Shown here one piece after another: positions 52,982-61,335 of a DNA stretch of 64,000 nucleotides. Source of the stretch: an uncultured Clostridia bacterium (GTDB lineage Bacteria; Bacillota; Clostridia; TANB77; CAG-508); assembly GCA_934122155.1 (NCBI GenBank), contig CAKOVX010000002.1, forward strand, positions 1 through 64,000, given 5' to 3'. Each line of letters starts with the position of its first letter. Positions within the stretch are counted from its first letter, which is position 1. Both the position numbers and the translations under genes were made by a program. The notes beneath the pieces are model-generated. The model saw nothing but the letters and a program-made list of their open reading frames with translations. It ran no database searches and was not told the origin of the DNA.

Positions 52982-53785
52982 TTATCTTTGAAAATCATCT
53001 AAAGTTCTAAACTCATATCCCATTTTTTTAATTTCTTTAATACAATAGTCTAATATATTGCTATTATCTTTTGAAGTTGCATGTAATAGCATAACTGCTC
53101 CTGGATGTATATTCTTTAAAACCATTTTTTTGCCATAGTCTTCTCTTCCTTGTTTATTTTTGTCCCAATCATCATAAGCAAAACTCCACATAACTGTTTT
53201 GTATCCTAATGTATTAGTATATGCAACTGTTCTTTCACTATATTCTCCTTTTGGTGGGCGAATATATTTCATTTCATAATTGAACTTTTGATAAACTGCT
53301 GTGTGTAATTCCATTACTTCTTTTTGTATTTGTTCATTTGTTAAATCTGGCATACTTTTGTGATTTACTGTGTGATTTCCAACAGTATGGCCTTCATCTA
53401 GCATTTGTTTTACTAAATTTGATGCTGTATTCAAATAATGAGCTGTTATAAAAAATGTAGCTGGAACCTGGTTTTCTTTTAATACTGCTAATATTTTTGG
53501 TGTATAACCTGCTTCATATCCATTGTCAAAAGTAAGGTATACATATTTTGAATTCTTGTTTCCAATAGCAATTCCATCATATTTGTCTATTATTCTTTTG
53601 TTTACACTTCCCAAGTCTGGTTGTTCATTGTTATTAGCTCTTTTTATTCCCCATCCAATTTTTTTCTCACTTGTTACATTAGCACTAGTTTGAACTGTTT
53701 TATTAAAGTTAGTTACAGATATTGAAAATATAAATGCTATTAATATAAAAGATATAATTATAATGACGTTTGATTTTCCTTTCAT
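52982..53785 (-). CDS. pdaA: Polysaccharide deacetylase, PdaA type (delta-lactam synthesis)
   Basis: This 267-residue protein starts MKGKSNVIIIISFILIAFIF at 53785 (GGAGG about ten bases upstream; the ATG at 53794 is too close to the site). It has one N-terminal helix. The NodB domain contains YVYLTFDNGYEAGYTPKIL (metal Asp replaced by the PdaA DN), GNHTVNHKSMPDL and IRPPKGEYSERTV. PdaA removes the acetyl group from MurNAc so muramic delta-lactam can form in the spore cortex. It lies upstream of yqfC, another sporulation gene. Confidence 0.92.
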   Translation of the reverse strand: MKGKSNVIIIISFILIAFIFSISVTNFNKTVQTSANVTSEKKIGWGIKRANNNEQPDLGSVNKRIIDKYDGIAIGNKNSKYVYLTFDNGYEAGYTPKILAVLKENQVPATFFITAHYLNTASNLVKQMLDEGHTVGNHTVNHKSMPDLTNEQIQKEVMELHTAVYQKFNYEMKYIRPPKGEYSERTVAYTNTLGYKTVMWSFAYDDWDKNKQGREDYGKKMVLKNIHPGAVMLLHATSKDNSNILDYCIKEIKKMGYEFRTLDDFQR

Positions 53786-53853
53786 TTTTTGCATTCCTCC
53801 ATTCTTTATCGTAATTTCTATTTACTCGACATTGACATTTTATAAAATTTAGC

Positions 53854-53882
53854 TTGACAATATAATTTATTTGAATTATATT
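53854..53882 (+). promoter_or_regulatory. Promoter of the AgrA/AgrC-like operon
   Basis: TTGACA (53854-53859) and TATATT (53877-53882) are 17 bp apart. A roughly 105-base leader follows before the response-regulator ATG. The site GACGTCTGGAAATTTTTAGG just downstream might be an operator. Confidence 0.7.
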
Positions 53883-53994
53883 TAATATTAGACGTCTGGA
53901 AATTTTTAGGTAATTTTATGTTATTTTGTCGAATTACTACATTACGATTCTATCACCTTTTTATATTTATATATATTATATGGAGGTAAAATAT

Positions 53995-54702
53995 ATGTTA
54001 GATTTTGTACTATGTGATGACAACTTTAATGTGCTAAATAAATTAGAAAAAACATTAGAAACAATTTTTATTGATAAGAATTTTGATGCACGTATTGTTC
54101 TTAGTACAACAGCCCCTGAAGAGTTAATTAATTTTATGAAACACAACACTGCTCAAGTAGTAATATTAGATATTGATTTAAGATCAAATATTTCAGGGTT
54201 AGATCTAGCAAATATGATTCGTAACAAGGATAAAAATATTTATATTATTTTTACTACCGGTCATCTAGAATATGGACTAATGGCTTATAAGTACAAAACA
54301 TTTGATTACATACCTAAGCCTATTACTAGAGAACGTTTAGAAGATACTATTACTAGACTGTTTGAAGATGTATCTGGTTGCCAAACCGATTTTATAAGAT
54401 TAGATAATAATAAAACCATAATTAAGCAAGATTCTATTCAATACATACAAAAAGATGGAATGAAAACTATATTTTATACAGACACACGTGAATATGAAAC
54501 AAATAGTTCATTTAAAGCTATTATGCAACAGCTGCCTGAACAATTTATGCAATGTCATAAATCCTATATTGTAAATACTAGCAAAATTGCTAGTATAGAT
54601 TCTTCAAATAATACTATTGTATTAAATACAGCAGATAAAAACAGCAAATGTTTTATTGGTCCAAAATATAAAAATAAACTTATGGAGGTTTTTAATCATT
54701 AA
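53995..54702 (+). CDS. AgrA-like LytTR response regulator
   Basis: The 235-residue protein starts MLDFVLCDDNFNVLNKLEKT at 53995 after TGGAGGTAAA; the longer frame upstream contains this site. The receiver has acidic D8/D9 and phospho-acceptor D59 (VVILDIDLRS), then FTTGHLEYGL and IPKPITRERL. The LytTR DNA-binding domain (about 135-235) contains QYIQKDGMKTIFYT and FMQCHKSYIVN. It should activate genes when the signal peptide is sensed by the kinase encoded next. The neighbouring agrB and agrD make the functional link strong, though AgrA is a name by context. Confidence 0.93.
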   Translation: MLDFVLCDDNFNVLNKLEKTLETIFIDKNFDARIVLSTTAPEELINFMKHNTAQVVILDIDLRSNISGLDLANMIRNKDKNIYIIFTTGHLEYGLMAYKYKTFDYIPKPITRERLEDTITRLFEDVSGCQTDFIRLDNNKTIIKQDSIQYIQKDGMKTIFYTDTREYETNSSFKAIMQQLPEQFMQCHKSYIVNTSKIASIDSSNNTIVLNTADKNSKCFIGPKYKNKLMEVFNH

Positions 54703-56053
54703 CATTTTCCAAACAATCTGGACAGCAATGACAACGCAGAATGAAATGGCATCAATAATAGTATTCTTTCCAATGTACTTTATTGATACTTTTGTAAACA
54801 TGCTATTTTTCACAACTGTTTTTAACATTTCTTCTTCTAAAAAATCTAAAATTATTTATGTAATATGTATGGGTCTAATAGCCTTTTCATCTAGAACTTT
54901 TATACCAGATCCTTATGGTACATTTATTAATATGATCTCTATTATACTTTTAATTAAATTCATTTTGAAAACTACTTGGTTAAAATCTTTCTTATCAGAA
55001 TTTGTAGTAGTTGTATTAAGTATTATCTTAGAGCTATTTTTACAAAAATTCTGTTTAGAAGTTCTTCAGATTTCATATAATTCAATAATGTACGTTCCAA
55101 TATATAGATGTGGTCTTGCTTTAATAATTTATACTTTAGTTTATATCCTATATAGAATAATCAAATATTTTAAATTTTCTATTGACTTAGAAAATATGAC
55201 TAAGAAAAACAAAGTTTTATTCATATTGAATTCTATTTTAGGTATTATTGCCATTGCAACTCAAATATACTTAATGGCTTTTTATAGTAGTAATATGCCA
55301 ATTATAATCACTTTGGTAAGTATTGTAAGTCTACTAGCATATTTCTTCATTAGTATATACAACATGTTAAGTATTAATAAGTTAAATACCACAACTAGAG
55401 ATTTAGAAGAAGCTCAGTTATATAATAAAACTTTAACAATTTTACATGATAGTATTAGAGGTTTTAAACATGATTTTCACAATATTGTTCAAGGCATTGG
55501 TGGTTATGCTGATAGAGGAGACTTAGAAGGTTTAAAGAAATATTATAAACAACTTATGTTAGATTGTAGTCGTACAAATAATTTAACAGCATTAAATCCT
55601 GAAGTTATAAATAATCCTGCTATTTACAATATTATGGCTACAAAATATCATAAAGCAGATGAAATTGGTGTACAAATTAACTTAGGCATTTTTATGGATC
55701 TGAATGAAATTGAAAAACATATGAAGATTTATGAATTTACTAGAATTTTAGGTATACTTTTAGATAATGCTATTGAAGCTGCTTCTGAATGTGATGAAAA
55801 AGTAATTCATGTAAGTTTTAGAAAAGAAGAAAATAGACATCGTTTACTTATGATTATAGAAAATACATATAAAAATAAAGATGTTGATATAGATAAAATT
55901 TTTGAAAAAGATTTTTCTACCAAATCAAAGAAGACTAATAGTGGACTTGGTTTGTGGGAAGTTAGACAAGTATTAAAGAAAAACAATAACCTAAATTTAT
56001 ATACTACTAAAAATGAAGAATTCTTTTCTCAACAACTTGAAATATATTTTTAA
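54698..56053 (+). CDS. AgrC-like membrane histidine kinase (GHKL)
   Basis: This kinase of about 452 residues has an N-terminal sensor with six or so membrane helices (to about residue 215). The phospho-acceptor region is IRGFKHDFHNIVQGIGGYA, the AgrC/HPK10 type. GHKL ATPase motifs LLDNAIEAA and SGLGLWEVRQV follow. I place the start at ATT 54698 because GGAGG (54684-54688) is nine bases before it and it overlaps the regulator's TAA, giving translational coupling. An ATG at 54728 has no ribosome site, and a TTG at 54656 lies inside the regulator. The start is therefore uncertain. Confidence 0.88.
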   Translation: MNIFQTIWTAMTTQNEMASIIVFFPMYFIDTFVNMLFFTTVFNISSSKKSKIIYVICMGLIAFSSRTFIPDPYGTFINMISIILLIKFILKTTWLKSFLSEFVVVVLSIILELFLQKFCLEVLQISYNSIMYVPIYRCGLALIIYTLVYILYRIIKYFKFSIDLENMTKKNKVLFILNSILGIIAIATQIYLMAFYSSNMPIIITLVSIVSLLAYFFISIYNMLSINKLNTTTRDLEEAQLYNKTLTILHDSIRGFKHDFHNIVQGIGGYADRGDLEGLKKYYKQLMLDCSRTNNLTALNPEVINNPAIYNIMATKYHKADEIGVQINLGIFMDLNEIEKHMKIYEFTRILGILLDNAIEAASECDEKVIHVSFRKEENRHRLLMIIENTYKNKDVDIDKIFEKDFSTKSKKTNSGLGLWEVRQVLKKNNNLNLYTTKNEEFFSQQLEIYF

Positions 56054-56061
56054 AAATTCAA

Positions 56062-56099
56062 AAAAGAGGTACCTGAGCAAACTCAATACCTCTTTTTTG
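56062..56099. terminator. Bidirectional terminator between the kinase gene and agrD
   Basis: AAAAGAGGTA/TACCTCTTTT (10 bp) plus a partly paired CTGAG/CTCA top, with T-runs on both strands. It lies between converging transcripts. Confidence 0.88.
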
Positions 56100-56145
56100 T
56101 TCGTCGTTTTAAGGAAATATTTATATAATTATTTTGACTTCAGGA

Positions 56146-56265
56146 CTAGTCTTTTTTAATTAAAGATGCAGGCATTTTTGGTTGATGGATAAGCCCCAAA
56201 ACAAAGCATGCAGTATTTGTAGATTTTGCATATTTTTCTGCTAATTTAGCTAATAATTTTACCAT
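56146..56265 (-). CDS. agrD: AgrD-like cyclic autoinducer propeptide, 39 aa
   Basis: The propeptide reads MVKLLAKLAEKYAKSTNTAC as its first 20 residues: an amphipathic helix for the membrane, then the ring-forming Cys (C20). FVLGLI follows, then HQPKMP (27-32), the conserved AgrB recognition element seen in clostridial AgrD (HQPEEP type), and a short charged tail. AgrB would cut and cyclise it into a thiolactone signal. The stretch between Cys and HQP is six residues, longer than the usual four. It has AAGGAGG seven or so bases before the ATG and lies 64 bases after agrB. Confidence 0.88.
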   Translation of the reverse strand: MVKLLAKLAEKYAKSTNTACFVLGLIHQPKMPASLIKKD

Positions 56266-56329
56266 TTTAAAATCCTCCTTATATTTTTATTTTTCTATTA
56301 TAAACATTGCCGGCCAATGTATTACAATC

Positions 56330-56950
56330 TTAAATTGTTTCTTCTGCATATACTTCGTAGCCATGTTTGTTATTTGTTAGTTTATATGAAATAGGTAGTA
56401 CTGTTAAATTTTGTAAAAACATTCCGTAAATTATCATGTATGAAAATTGTTTATATGGGCTAAATATTATAATTGAGAGTAAAATAACTAATGCAACATA
56501 AGCTTTTATCTTTTTAATTTTTCTTTCTTTTTTACTTAATATTGGCATATTTTCTGTGTCTGCTGGAGCATATTTAGTAATTATAAATATACTAAATATT
56601 GCTATAATTCCTGCAAAAATGTATATAATAAATTCTTGAGAAAATTGTATATATTGAGATAATATTATTGGTCCTAGATATAAAATGCTTGTTGTAATCA
56701 TACAACCTAAATGAGTTTTTAAATGAAAGCCTCCTGTAAAACTTCTATATGGAGATATTAGAGAAAATAACAATATAGTTTGCCACCCCATATTTAGTAA
56801 AAATCCGATGATAAATAATATTAAAACTTTAGGTAACTCACCAAAAATTAGCTTAATTCCAAAATTAATAATTAATTCTCTTTCTTCATCAATGTCTGGC
56901 ATTTTTGCTTTTATTTTTTCTGTTATCCAATCACAAAATTTATCTATCAT
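56330..56950 (-). CDS. agrB: AgrB-like propeptide-processing membrane protease
   Basis: This 206-residue membrane protein has several helices and the catalytic pair H76 and C83 in RSFTGGFHLKTHLGCM, at almost the same positions and spacing as in staphylococcal AgrB (H77, C84). It cuts the C-terminal part of AgrD and forms the thiolactone ring. It is followed by agrD on the same strand. The response regulator and kinase genes converge on this pair from the other side. AGAGGAAAAG precedes the ATG. Confidence 0.94.
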   Translation of the reverse strand: MIDKFCDWITEKIKAKMPDIDEERELIINFGIKLIFGELPKVLILFIIGFLLNMGWQTILLFSLISPYRSFTGGFHLKTHLGCMITTSILYLGPIILSQYIQFSQEFIIYIFAGIIAIFSIFIITKYAPADTENMPILSKKERKIKKIKAYVALVILLSIIIFSPYKQFSYMIIYGMFLQNLTVLPISYKLTNNKHGYEVYAEETI

Positions 56951-57118
56951 TTTTCTTTTCCTCTTTCTTTGTTATCTGTATTCTATAACTTTAATTCACA
57001 AAAAAATAAAAACTTTATAAAAATATCAAAATCACATGCGAAAAATGTCGTTTTTTGTTTTGTGTGCATTTTTAATATTTTCATAAAGTTTAGTTCAATT
57101 TTACAAATATAACTCTAT

Positions 57119-57805
57119 TTATAGTTGAATATCTTTTAATATTGCCCAGCTTCCAAGCATTTGAGGTATATCTTTAAATTCCATCAACTCATTTGTAATA
57201 GGATGATATAGTTTTAACTCATATGCCCAAAGTGCAATTTGTTTTCCATGACCTCTTCCACCATATTTTTGGTCTCCATATATACTATGGTTTCTACTAG
57301 ATAGTTGAACTCTAATTTGATGGTGTCTGCCTGTATGCAAATTTATTTTTAAAACTGATAAATTTAATTCTTCATCATATTTTAAAACTTCATAATCTAA
57401 TATTGCTAGTTTACTATTTTTTTTTTCCTCTTTTACAACTTTACTCATATTAGCTTTTTCATTTTTTAATAGGTAATCTTGTAAAGTTCCCTTTGGTTCT
57501 TCCATTTTTCCATTTGCTATTACTAAATATGTTTTTTGAAATTGCTTTTCTCTCACTTGGTTACTTAGTCTTCCTGCTGCTTTTGAAGTTTTAGCAAATA
57601 CCATTACTCCACCAACTGGTCTATCAAGCCTATGTACTAAGCCTAAATATACATTGCCTGGTTTATTATATTTTTCTTTTAAATATGCTTTTATTATTGT
57701 AAGCATATCTATATCTCCAGTTTTGTCTGCCTGTGATGGTATGTTTACTGGTTTTTCTACTACTATTATATGGTTATCTTCAAATATTACTTTTAAATTT
57801 TGCAT
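57119..57805 (-). CDS. RluA-family RNA pseudouridine synthase
   Basis: This 228-residue catalytic-domain-only protein has the RluA active-site motif VHRLDRPVGGVMVFAKTSKA (about 57-76) with the catalytic Asp. It also has VNLHTGRHHQIRVQLSS-like sequence (INLHTGRHHQIRVQLS, near 157) and YGDQKYGG. It isomerises uridine in rRNA or tRNA. There is no S4 domain. Its ATG abuts the stop of the upstream methyltransferase, so the two RNA-modifying genes are cotranscribed. The position modified cannot be told. Confidence 0.9.
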   Translation of the reverse strand: MQNLKVIFEDNHIIVVEKPVNIPSQADKTGDIDMLTIIKAYLKEKYNKPGNVYLGLVHRLDRPVGGVMVFAKTSKAAGRLSNQVREKQFQKTYLVIANGKMEEPKGTLQDYLLKNEKANMSKVVKEEKKNSKLAILDYEVLKYDEELNLSVLKINLHTGRHHQIRVQLSSRNHSIYGDQKYGGRGHGKQIALWAYELKLYHPITNELMEFKDIPQMLGSWAILKDIQL

Positions 57806-58669
57806 TTAATTCTCCCATCTTCCATAAATTCCGCATGGTAAAACCATTTTTGAGTTAGTCATTGGAAGACCTATTTCTCCATTTGATACTTTTCCTTTAT
57901 ATTTTTTTGATATTGTAAGTTCCAAAATATTTTGCAAAACTGTGCTTGATATTCCGGTTGTATATGAATTGATTAAGAAAAATAATGGCTTGTCTGATAA
58001 TACTTGTGCACATAAATTTACAAGCTCTGGTAAGTTTTCTTCAAACTTCCAAACTTCTCCATTTGCACCTCTTCCATAAGATGGTGGATCCATAATTATT
58101 GCATCATATTTGTTGCCTCTACGAATTTCTCTATTTACAAATTTAATAACATCATCAACAATATATCTAACAGGTCTATCTTGTAGTCCTGAAGCTTGTA
58201 TGTTTTCTTTTGCCCATGCTACCATTCCTTTTGAGCTATCCACATGACAAACTTGAGCACCAGCATAGCTACATGCTACTGTTGCTCCTCCTGTATATGC
58301 AAATAGGTTTAATACTTTTATTTCTCTATTTGCTTTTTGAATTTTTTCTATCATCCAGTCCCAATTAACTGCTTGTTCTGGAAATAAGCCAGTGTGTTTA
58401 AATCCCATTGGTTTTATATTAAATGTTAAGTTTTTGTATTTAATTTGCCATGATTCTGGCATTTTTTTATTATACTCCCATTTTCCACCGCCTGTTGAGC
58501 TTCTATGGTATTTGGCATTGACATTTTTCCATTTTTCTGGAAAGCTTTTTTGTGTCCATATTATTTGTGGGTCTGGTCTTACTAAAATAACATTTTTCCA
58601 TCTTTCTAGTTTTTCGCCATTTGCCATGTCTAATATTTCGTAATCTTGCCAATCTTTTGCTACATTCAT
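57806..58669 (-). CDS. Class I SAM-dependent methyltransferase (RlmI/RlmK-like)
   Basis: The start at 58669 (MNVAKDWQDYEILDMANGEK) follows GAGGAAGGA; the frame continues upstream to 58771 only into a palindromic element and is not coding there. The 287-residue protein has SAM motif I VLNLFAYTGGATVACSYAGA (near 135-154), VDSSKGMVAWAKEN, and the catalytic IIMDPPSYGRGANGEVWKF (near 205). It is similar to rRNA m5C methyltransferases of the RlmI type without a PUA domain. It is paired with the pseudouridine synthase, which supports an RNA-modification role. Confidence 0.88.
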   Translation of the reverse strand: MNVAKDWQDYEILDMANGEKLERWKNVILVRPDPQIIWTQKSFPEKWKNVNAKYHRSSTGGGKWEYNKKMPESWQIKYKNLTFNIKPMGFKHTGLFPEQAVNWDWMIEKIQKANREIKVLNLFAYTGGATVACSYAGAQVCHVDSSKGMVAWAKENIQASGLQDRPVRYIVDDVIKFVNREIRRGNKYDAIIMDPPSYGRGANGEVWKFEENLPELVNLCAQVLSDKPLFFLINSYTTGISSTVLQNILELTISKKYKGKVSNGEIGLPMTNSKMVLPCGIYGRWEN

Positions 58670-58729
58670 TTCTAAATATCCTTCCTCTTCTCTATATTCA
58701 ATTTTATCATATTTTAGTACTTTGCTATG

Positions 58730-58878
58730 TAATATTATACTTTTCGCAGTGACAGCTGTGGGGACCAGCAAGCTAGAAGGCGTTACTAAATTTTTTCAAA
58801 TCATTATAAATGTTTGCAAAAAATTGTTGTTATGCCTTCTTGCGTAGCTGGGATGGAACGAAGAAAAGTATAATATTA
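58730..58878. mobile_element. 149-bp palindromic MITE-like element
   Basis: Perfect 16-bp terminal inverted repeats, TAATATTATACTTTTC (58730-58745) and GAAAAGTATAATATTA (58863-58878), bracket a second imperfect palindrome (CAGC.AGC.AGAAGGC against GCCTTCT.GCGTAGCTG). There is no reading frame. The right end supplies the TAA of the neighbouring 70-aa gene. The ends TA...TA would fit insertion at a TA dinucleotide. It shares TTCGCAGTG and GGAACGA with the element at 42 kb. Confidence 0.65.
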
Positions 58879-59088
58879 CACAGTTCTATTTAAAATATGC
58901 ATAAAATTTGTAACTAACATCACATCCATAACTACAAATGTTAAAAATATTGCTAATGCAATTACTGCTAATTTATGTTTTTTAATTTTTTGCACCAACT
59001 TGCTTGTCCACTTTGGTGCCTTCAAACGTAAAGTATTGCTACTTTCATCATAACGTATATTTAAAATTAAATCTTTTGTGTACTCCAT
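58876..59088 (-). CDS. Small single-helix membrane protein, 70 aa
   Basis: The protein opens MEYTKDLILNIRYDESSNTL, has a basic stretch (KWTSKLVQKIKKHK) and one membrane helix (about 44-63, LAVIALAIFLTFVVMDVMLV), then ends FMHILNRTV. The basic region before the helix predicts a cytoplasmic N-terminus. Function is unknown. Its stop codon lies in the terminal repeat of the palindromic element, so the original protein may have been a little longer. AGGAGGATTTT lies before the ATG. It is 87 bases downstream of uvrC and may be cotranscribed. Confidence 0.72.
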   Translation of the reverse strand: MEYTKDLILNIRYDESSNTLRLKAPKWTSKLVQKIKKHKLAVIALAIFLTFVVMDVMLVTNFMHILNRTV

Positions 59089-59175
59089 AAAATAAAATCC
59101 TCCTAATATATTTTCTAATAATATATATTCACATATTCAGATTTTATGTTAAAAATCGTAACACAAATTATTACA

Positions 59176-60969
59176 TTATTCGCTTAATTTCTGCTTTATA
59201 CTTTTAGCTAACTTTTCTGTAATTCCTGATACTTCTGTCAACTCTTCTATGCTAGCATTTTGTATGTTGTTTATAGTTTTAAATTTCTTTAACAAAACTT
59301 TTTTCTTTGCTTCTCCTATTCCGTCTACTTCGTCTAAAACTGAATGTGTTGTTTGTTTATCTCTTAATTGTCTATGATAATTTATTGCTGTATCATGTAT
59401 GTTATCTTGAAAGTTTGTAATTACTTTCATTAAATTTTCAGATAATTCAAATTCATTTTTGTTTTCGTCTATAAGTGCCCTTGTGCTATGCTTATCGTCT
59501 TTTACCATTCCATATACAGGTATAGATAGGCCAAGTTCTTTAATTGCTTGTTTAGTTGCTCTTATTTGTGTAACTCCACCATCTGCAAATATTACATCTG
59601 GGAAGTTACCAAATGCTCCATTTGGGTTATCTATGGAATGAAGTAGCCTTCTCTTTACAACTTCTTGCATACATTTAGGGTCATCCTGACCTATTACTGT
59701 TTTAATTTTAAATTTCCTTGATAAATTCTTTTTTAGCTCTCCATCTTTTAATACACACATTGATGCAACCATAAATTGCCCTGATAAATTTGATATATCA
59801 TACCCCTCAATTTTTCTAGGTAATTTATCTAATTTTAGCACTTCTTTTAGCTCATTTACAACACTATATTTTTCTTTTTCTTTGTTCATTATAGTAATTT
59901 TAGCATTGTTCTCTGCCATTTCAACTAATCTTAATTTTTCACCTTTTTGAGGTACTTTTATTTCTACCTTATGACTTGATTTTTCTGAAAGTAATTGCTC
60001 TAATACCTCTTTATCTTCAATCGCTTCTTTTATCATAATTTTATTTGGCAAAAACACATCATTTATATAATATTGTTTAATAAAACTTGATAATATCTCT
60101 GCATCTGATTCGTCTTGCAAGCCTTCAAAAAAGTAATGATGTCTTTCTATCATTTTACTATTACGAATTAAAAATATTTCGACACATACTTGAGTTTGTC
60201 CTTTAGCTATTCCTATTACATCAATATCATGTTCTGATATATTAGAAACCTTTTGTCTTTCTTCTGTAATTCTTTGAATAGCATATTTTTTATCTCTTAA
60301 TTCTGCTGCCTTTTCAAATTCTAGTTTGTCTGCCGCTTCTTTAATATCTTTATCAAGTTCTTTCATTATTTGGTTTGTGTTGCCCTCTAACAAGCTGATA
60401 ATTTGATTTATTTCTTTTCTATAATCTTCTTTTGAAATTTTGCCAATACAAGGTCCAGAGCATTTTTTAATATGATAATTTAAACATGCTCTACCTTTAT
60501 ATTTAAAAGTTTTACATTGTCTAATTTTATATTTTGAATTTATAAAGTCTAGCATTGCTTTTGCACTGCCACTATTTGCATATGGTCCAAAATATCTTGC
60601 ACCATCATTTAGTATTCTTCTAGTTAAGTATATATTGGGGAATTCTAGCTTTGTGTTTACTTTAATATATGGGTATGTTTTATCATCTTTTAATAAAACA
60701 TTAAACTTTGGCATATTCTTTTTTATCAAGTTACACTCTAAAATAAGTGCCTCTGATTCATTGTCTGTAACAATATACTCAAAGTGATCTATTAAAGACA
60801 CCATATTTTCAATTCTTTTTGTTTTATTATTTTTTCTAAAATATTGCCTTACCCTATTTTTTAAAGAAATTGCTTTACCAACATATATAATCTTATCATC
60901 TTTGTCATGCATAATATATACACCTGGTTTGCTAGGCAACTTTTTTAGTTCTTCTTCTATATTAAACAC
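59176..60969 (-). CDS. uvrC: Excinuclease ABC subunit C
   Basis: This 597-residue endonuclease makes both incisions in nucleotide excision repair. The N-terminal GIY-YIG domain reads KPGVYIMHDKDDKIIYVGKA (about 13-32), and a Cys-rich segment (CKTFKYKGRACLNYHIKKCS) follows. The UVR UvrB-binding motif is near 205-235. The RNase H-like domain has YDISNLSG and FPDVIFADGG, and the C-terminus has a double HhH (LDEVDGIGEAKKKVLLKKF). Length and order are typical. uvrA and uvrB are not in the window. Confidence 0.96.
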   Translation of the reverse strand: MFNIEEELKKLPSKPGVYIMHDKDDKIIYVGKAISLKNRVRQYFRKNNKTKRIENMVSLIDHFEYIVTDNESEALILECNLIKKNMPKFNVLLKDDKTYPYIKVNTKLEFPNIYLTRRILNDGARYFGPYANSGSAKAMLDFINSKYKIRQCKTFKYKGRACLNYHIKKCSGPCIGKISKEDYRKEINQIISLLEGNTNQIMKELDKDIKEAADKLEFEKAAELRDKKYAIQRITEERQKVSNISEHDIDVIGIAKGQTQVCVEIFLIRNSKMIERHHYFFEGLQDESDAEILSSFIKQYYINDVFLPNKIMIKEAIEDKEVLEQLLSEKSSHKVEIKVPQKGEKLRLVEMAENNAKITIMNKEKEKYSVVNELKEVLKLDKLPRKIEGYDISNLSGQFMVASMCVLKDGELKKNLSRKFKIKTVIGQDDPKCMQEVVKRRLLHSIDNPNGAFGNFPDVIFADGGVTQIRATKQAIKELGLSIPVYGMVKDDKHSTRALIDENKNEFELSENLMKVITNFQDNIHDTAINYHRQLRDKQTTHSVLDEVDGIGEAKKKVLLKKFKTINNIQNASIEELTEVSGITEKLAKSIKQKLSE

Positions 60970-61059
60970 CTTTATTTTTCCCCCTTAGCATAATATATAT
61001 TTTAGCATATTTTACTGTATTTTACAAGCTAACTTATATGTGCATAAAAGAATTAAAAT

Positions 61060-61088
61060 TTGACACATTTTGCGTTTTATAGTAATAT
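61060..61088 (+). promoter_or_regulatory. Promoter of the glmS ribozyme-glmS transcript
   Basis: TTGACA (61060-61065) and TAATAT (61083-61088) are 17 bp apart, about 50 bases before the ribozyme. Confidence 0.65.
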
Positions 61089-61142
61089 ATTAACATTAGG
61101 AATACAGATTAAAAAAATATTACATAGGAGGGTTAGTTTAGT

Positions 61143-61284
61143 TTTAGCGCCAGGACAGTTTTTATTTACTGTTGACGAGGTTAGAGCTTATCGAAAGACT
61201 CGGCGGATGGCTCTATGGCATGCGTTACTGTCATTACATATTAGCAAAAAATTATAGTAATATAATATAACAAATCTAATATGA
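61143..61284 (+). ncRNA. glmS ribozyme/riboswitch
   Basis: The core reads TTTAGCGCCAGGACAG, then CTGTTGACGAGG, GCTTATCGAAAGACTCGGCG and GATGGCTCTATGGC, matching the glmS ribozyme segments AGCGCC, GUUGACGAGG, UUAUCGA and CGGCGGAUG. Predicted cleavage is between A61146 and G61147. CATATTAG pairs with CTAATATG (ending 61284) to close the distal helix. Glucosamine-6-phosphate acts as coenzyme for self-cleavage, so the downstream glmS mRNA is destroyed when product is abundant. Its place just before glmS confirms it. Confidence 0.95.
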
Positions 61285-61335
61285 GTACGCTTTAATTTGT
61301 ATACCTTACTTTAAGCTTTAAGGAGGTATATTTTT

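Noticed and set aside
58670..58771. N-terminal extension of the methyltransferase to 58771
   Set aside because: The extension runs into the palindromic element, and the internal ATG at 58669 has a good ribosome site and matches the domain start.
61060..61257. A 65-codon plus-strand reading frame ahead of glmS
   Set aside because: It overlaps the promoter and the glmS ribozyme core and has no sensible ribosome site. The RNA explains the conservation.
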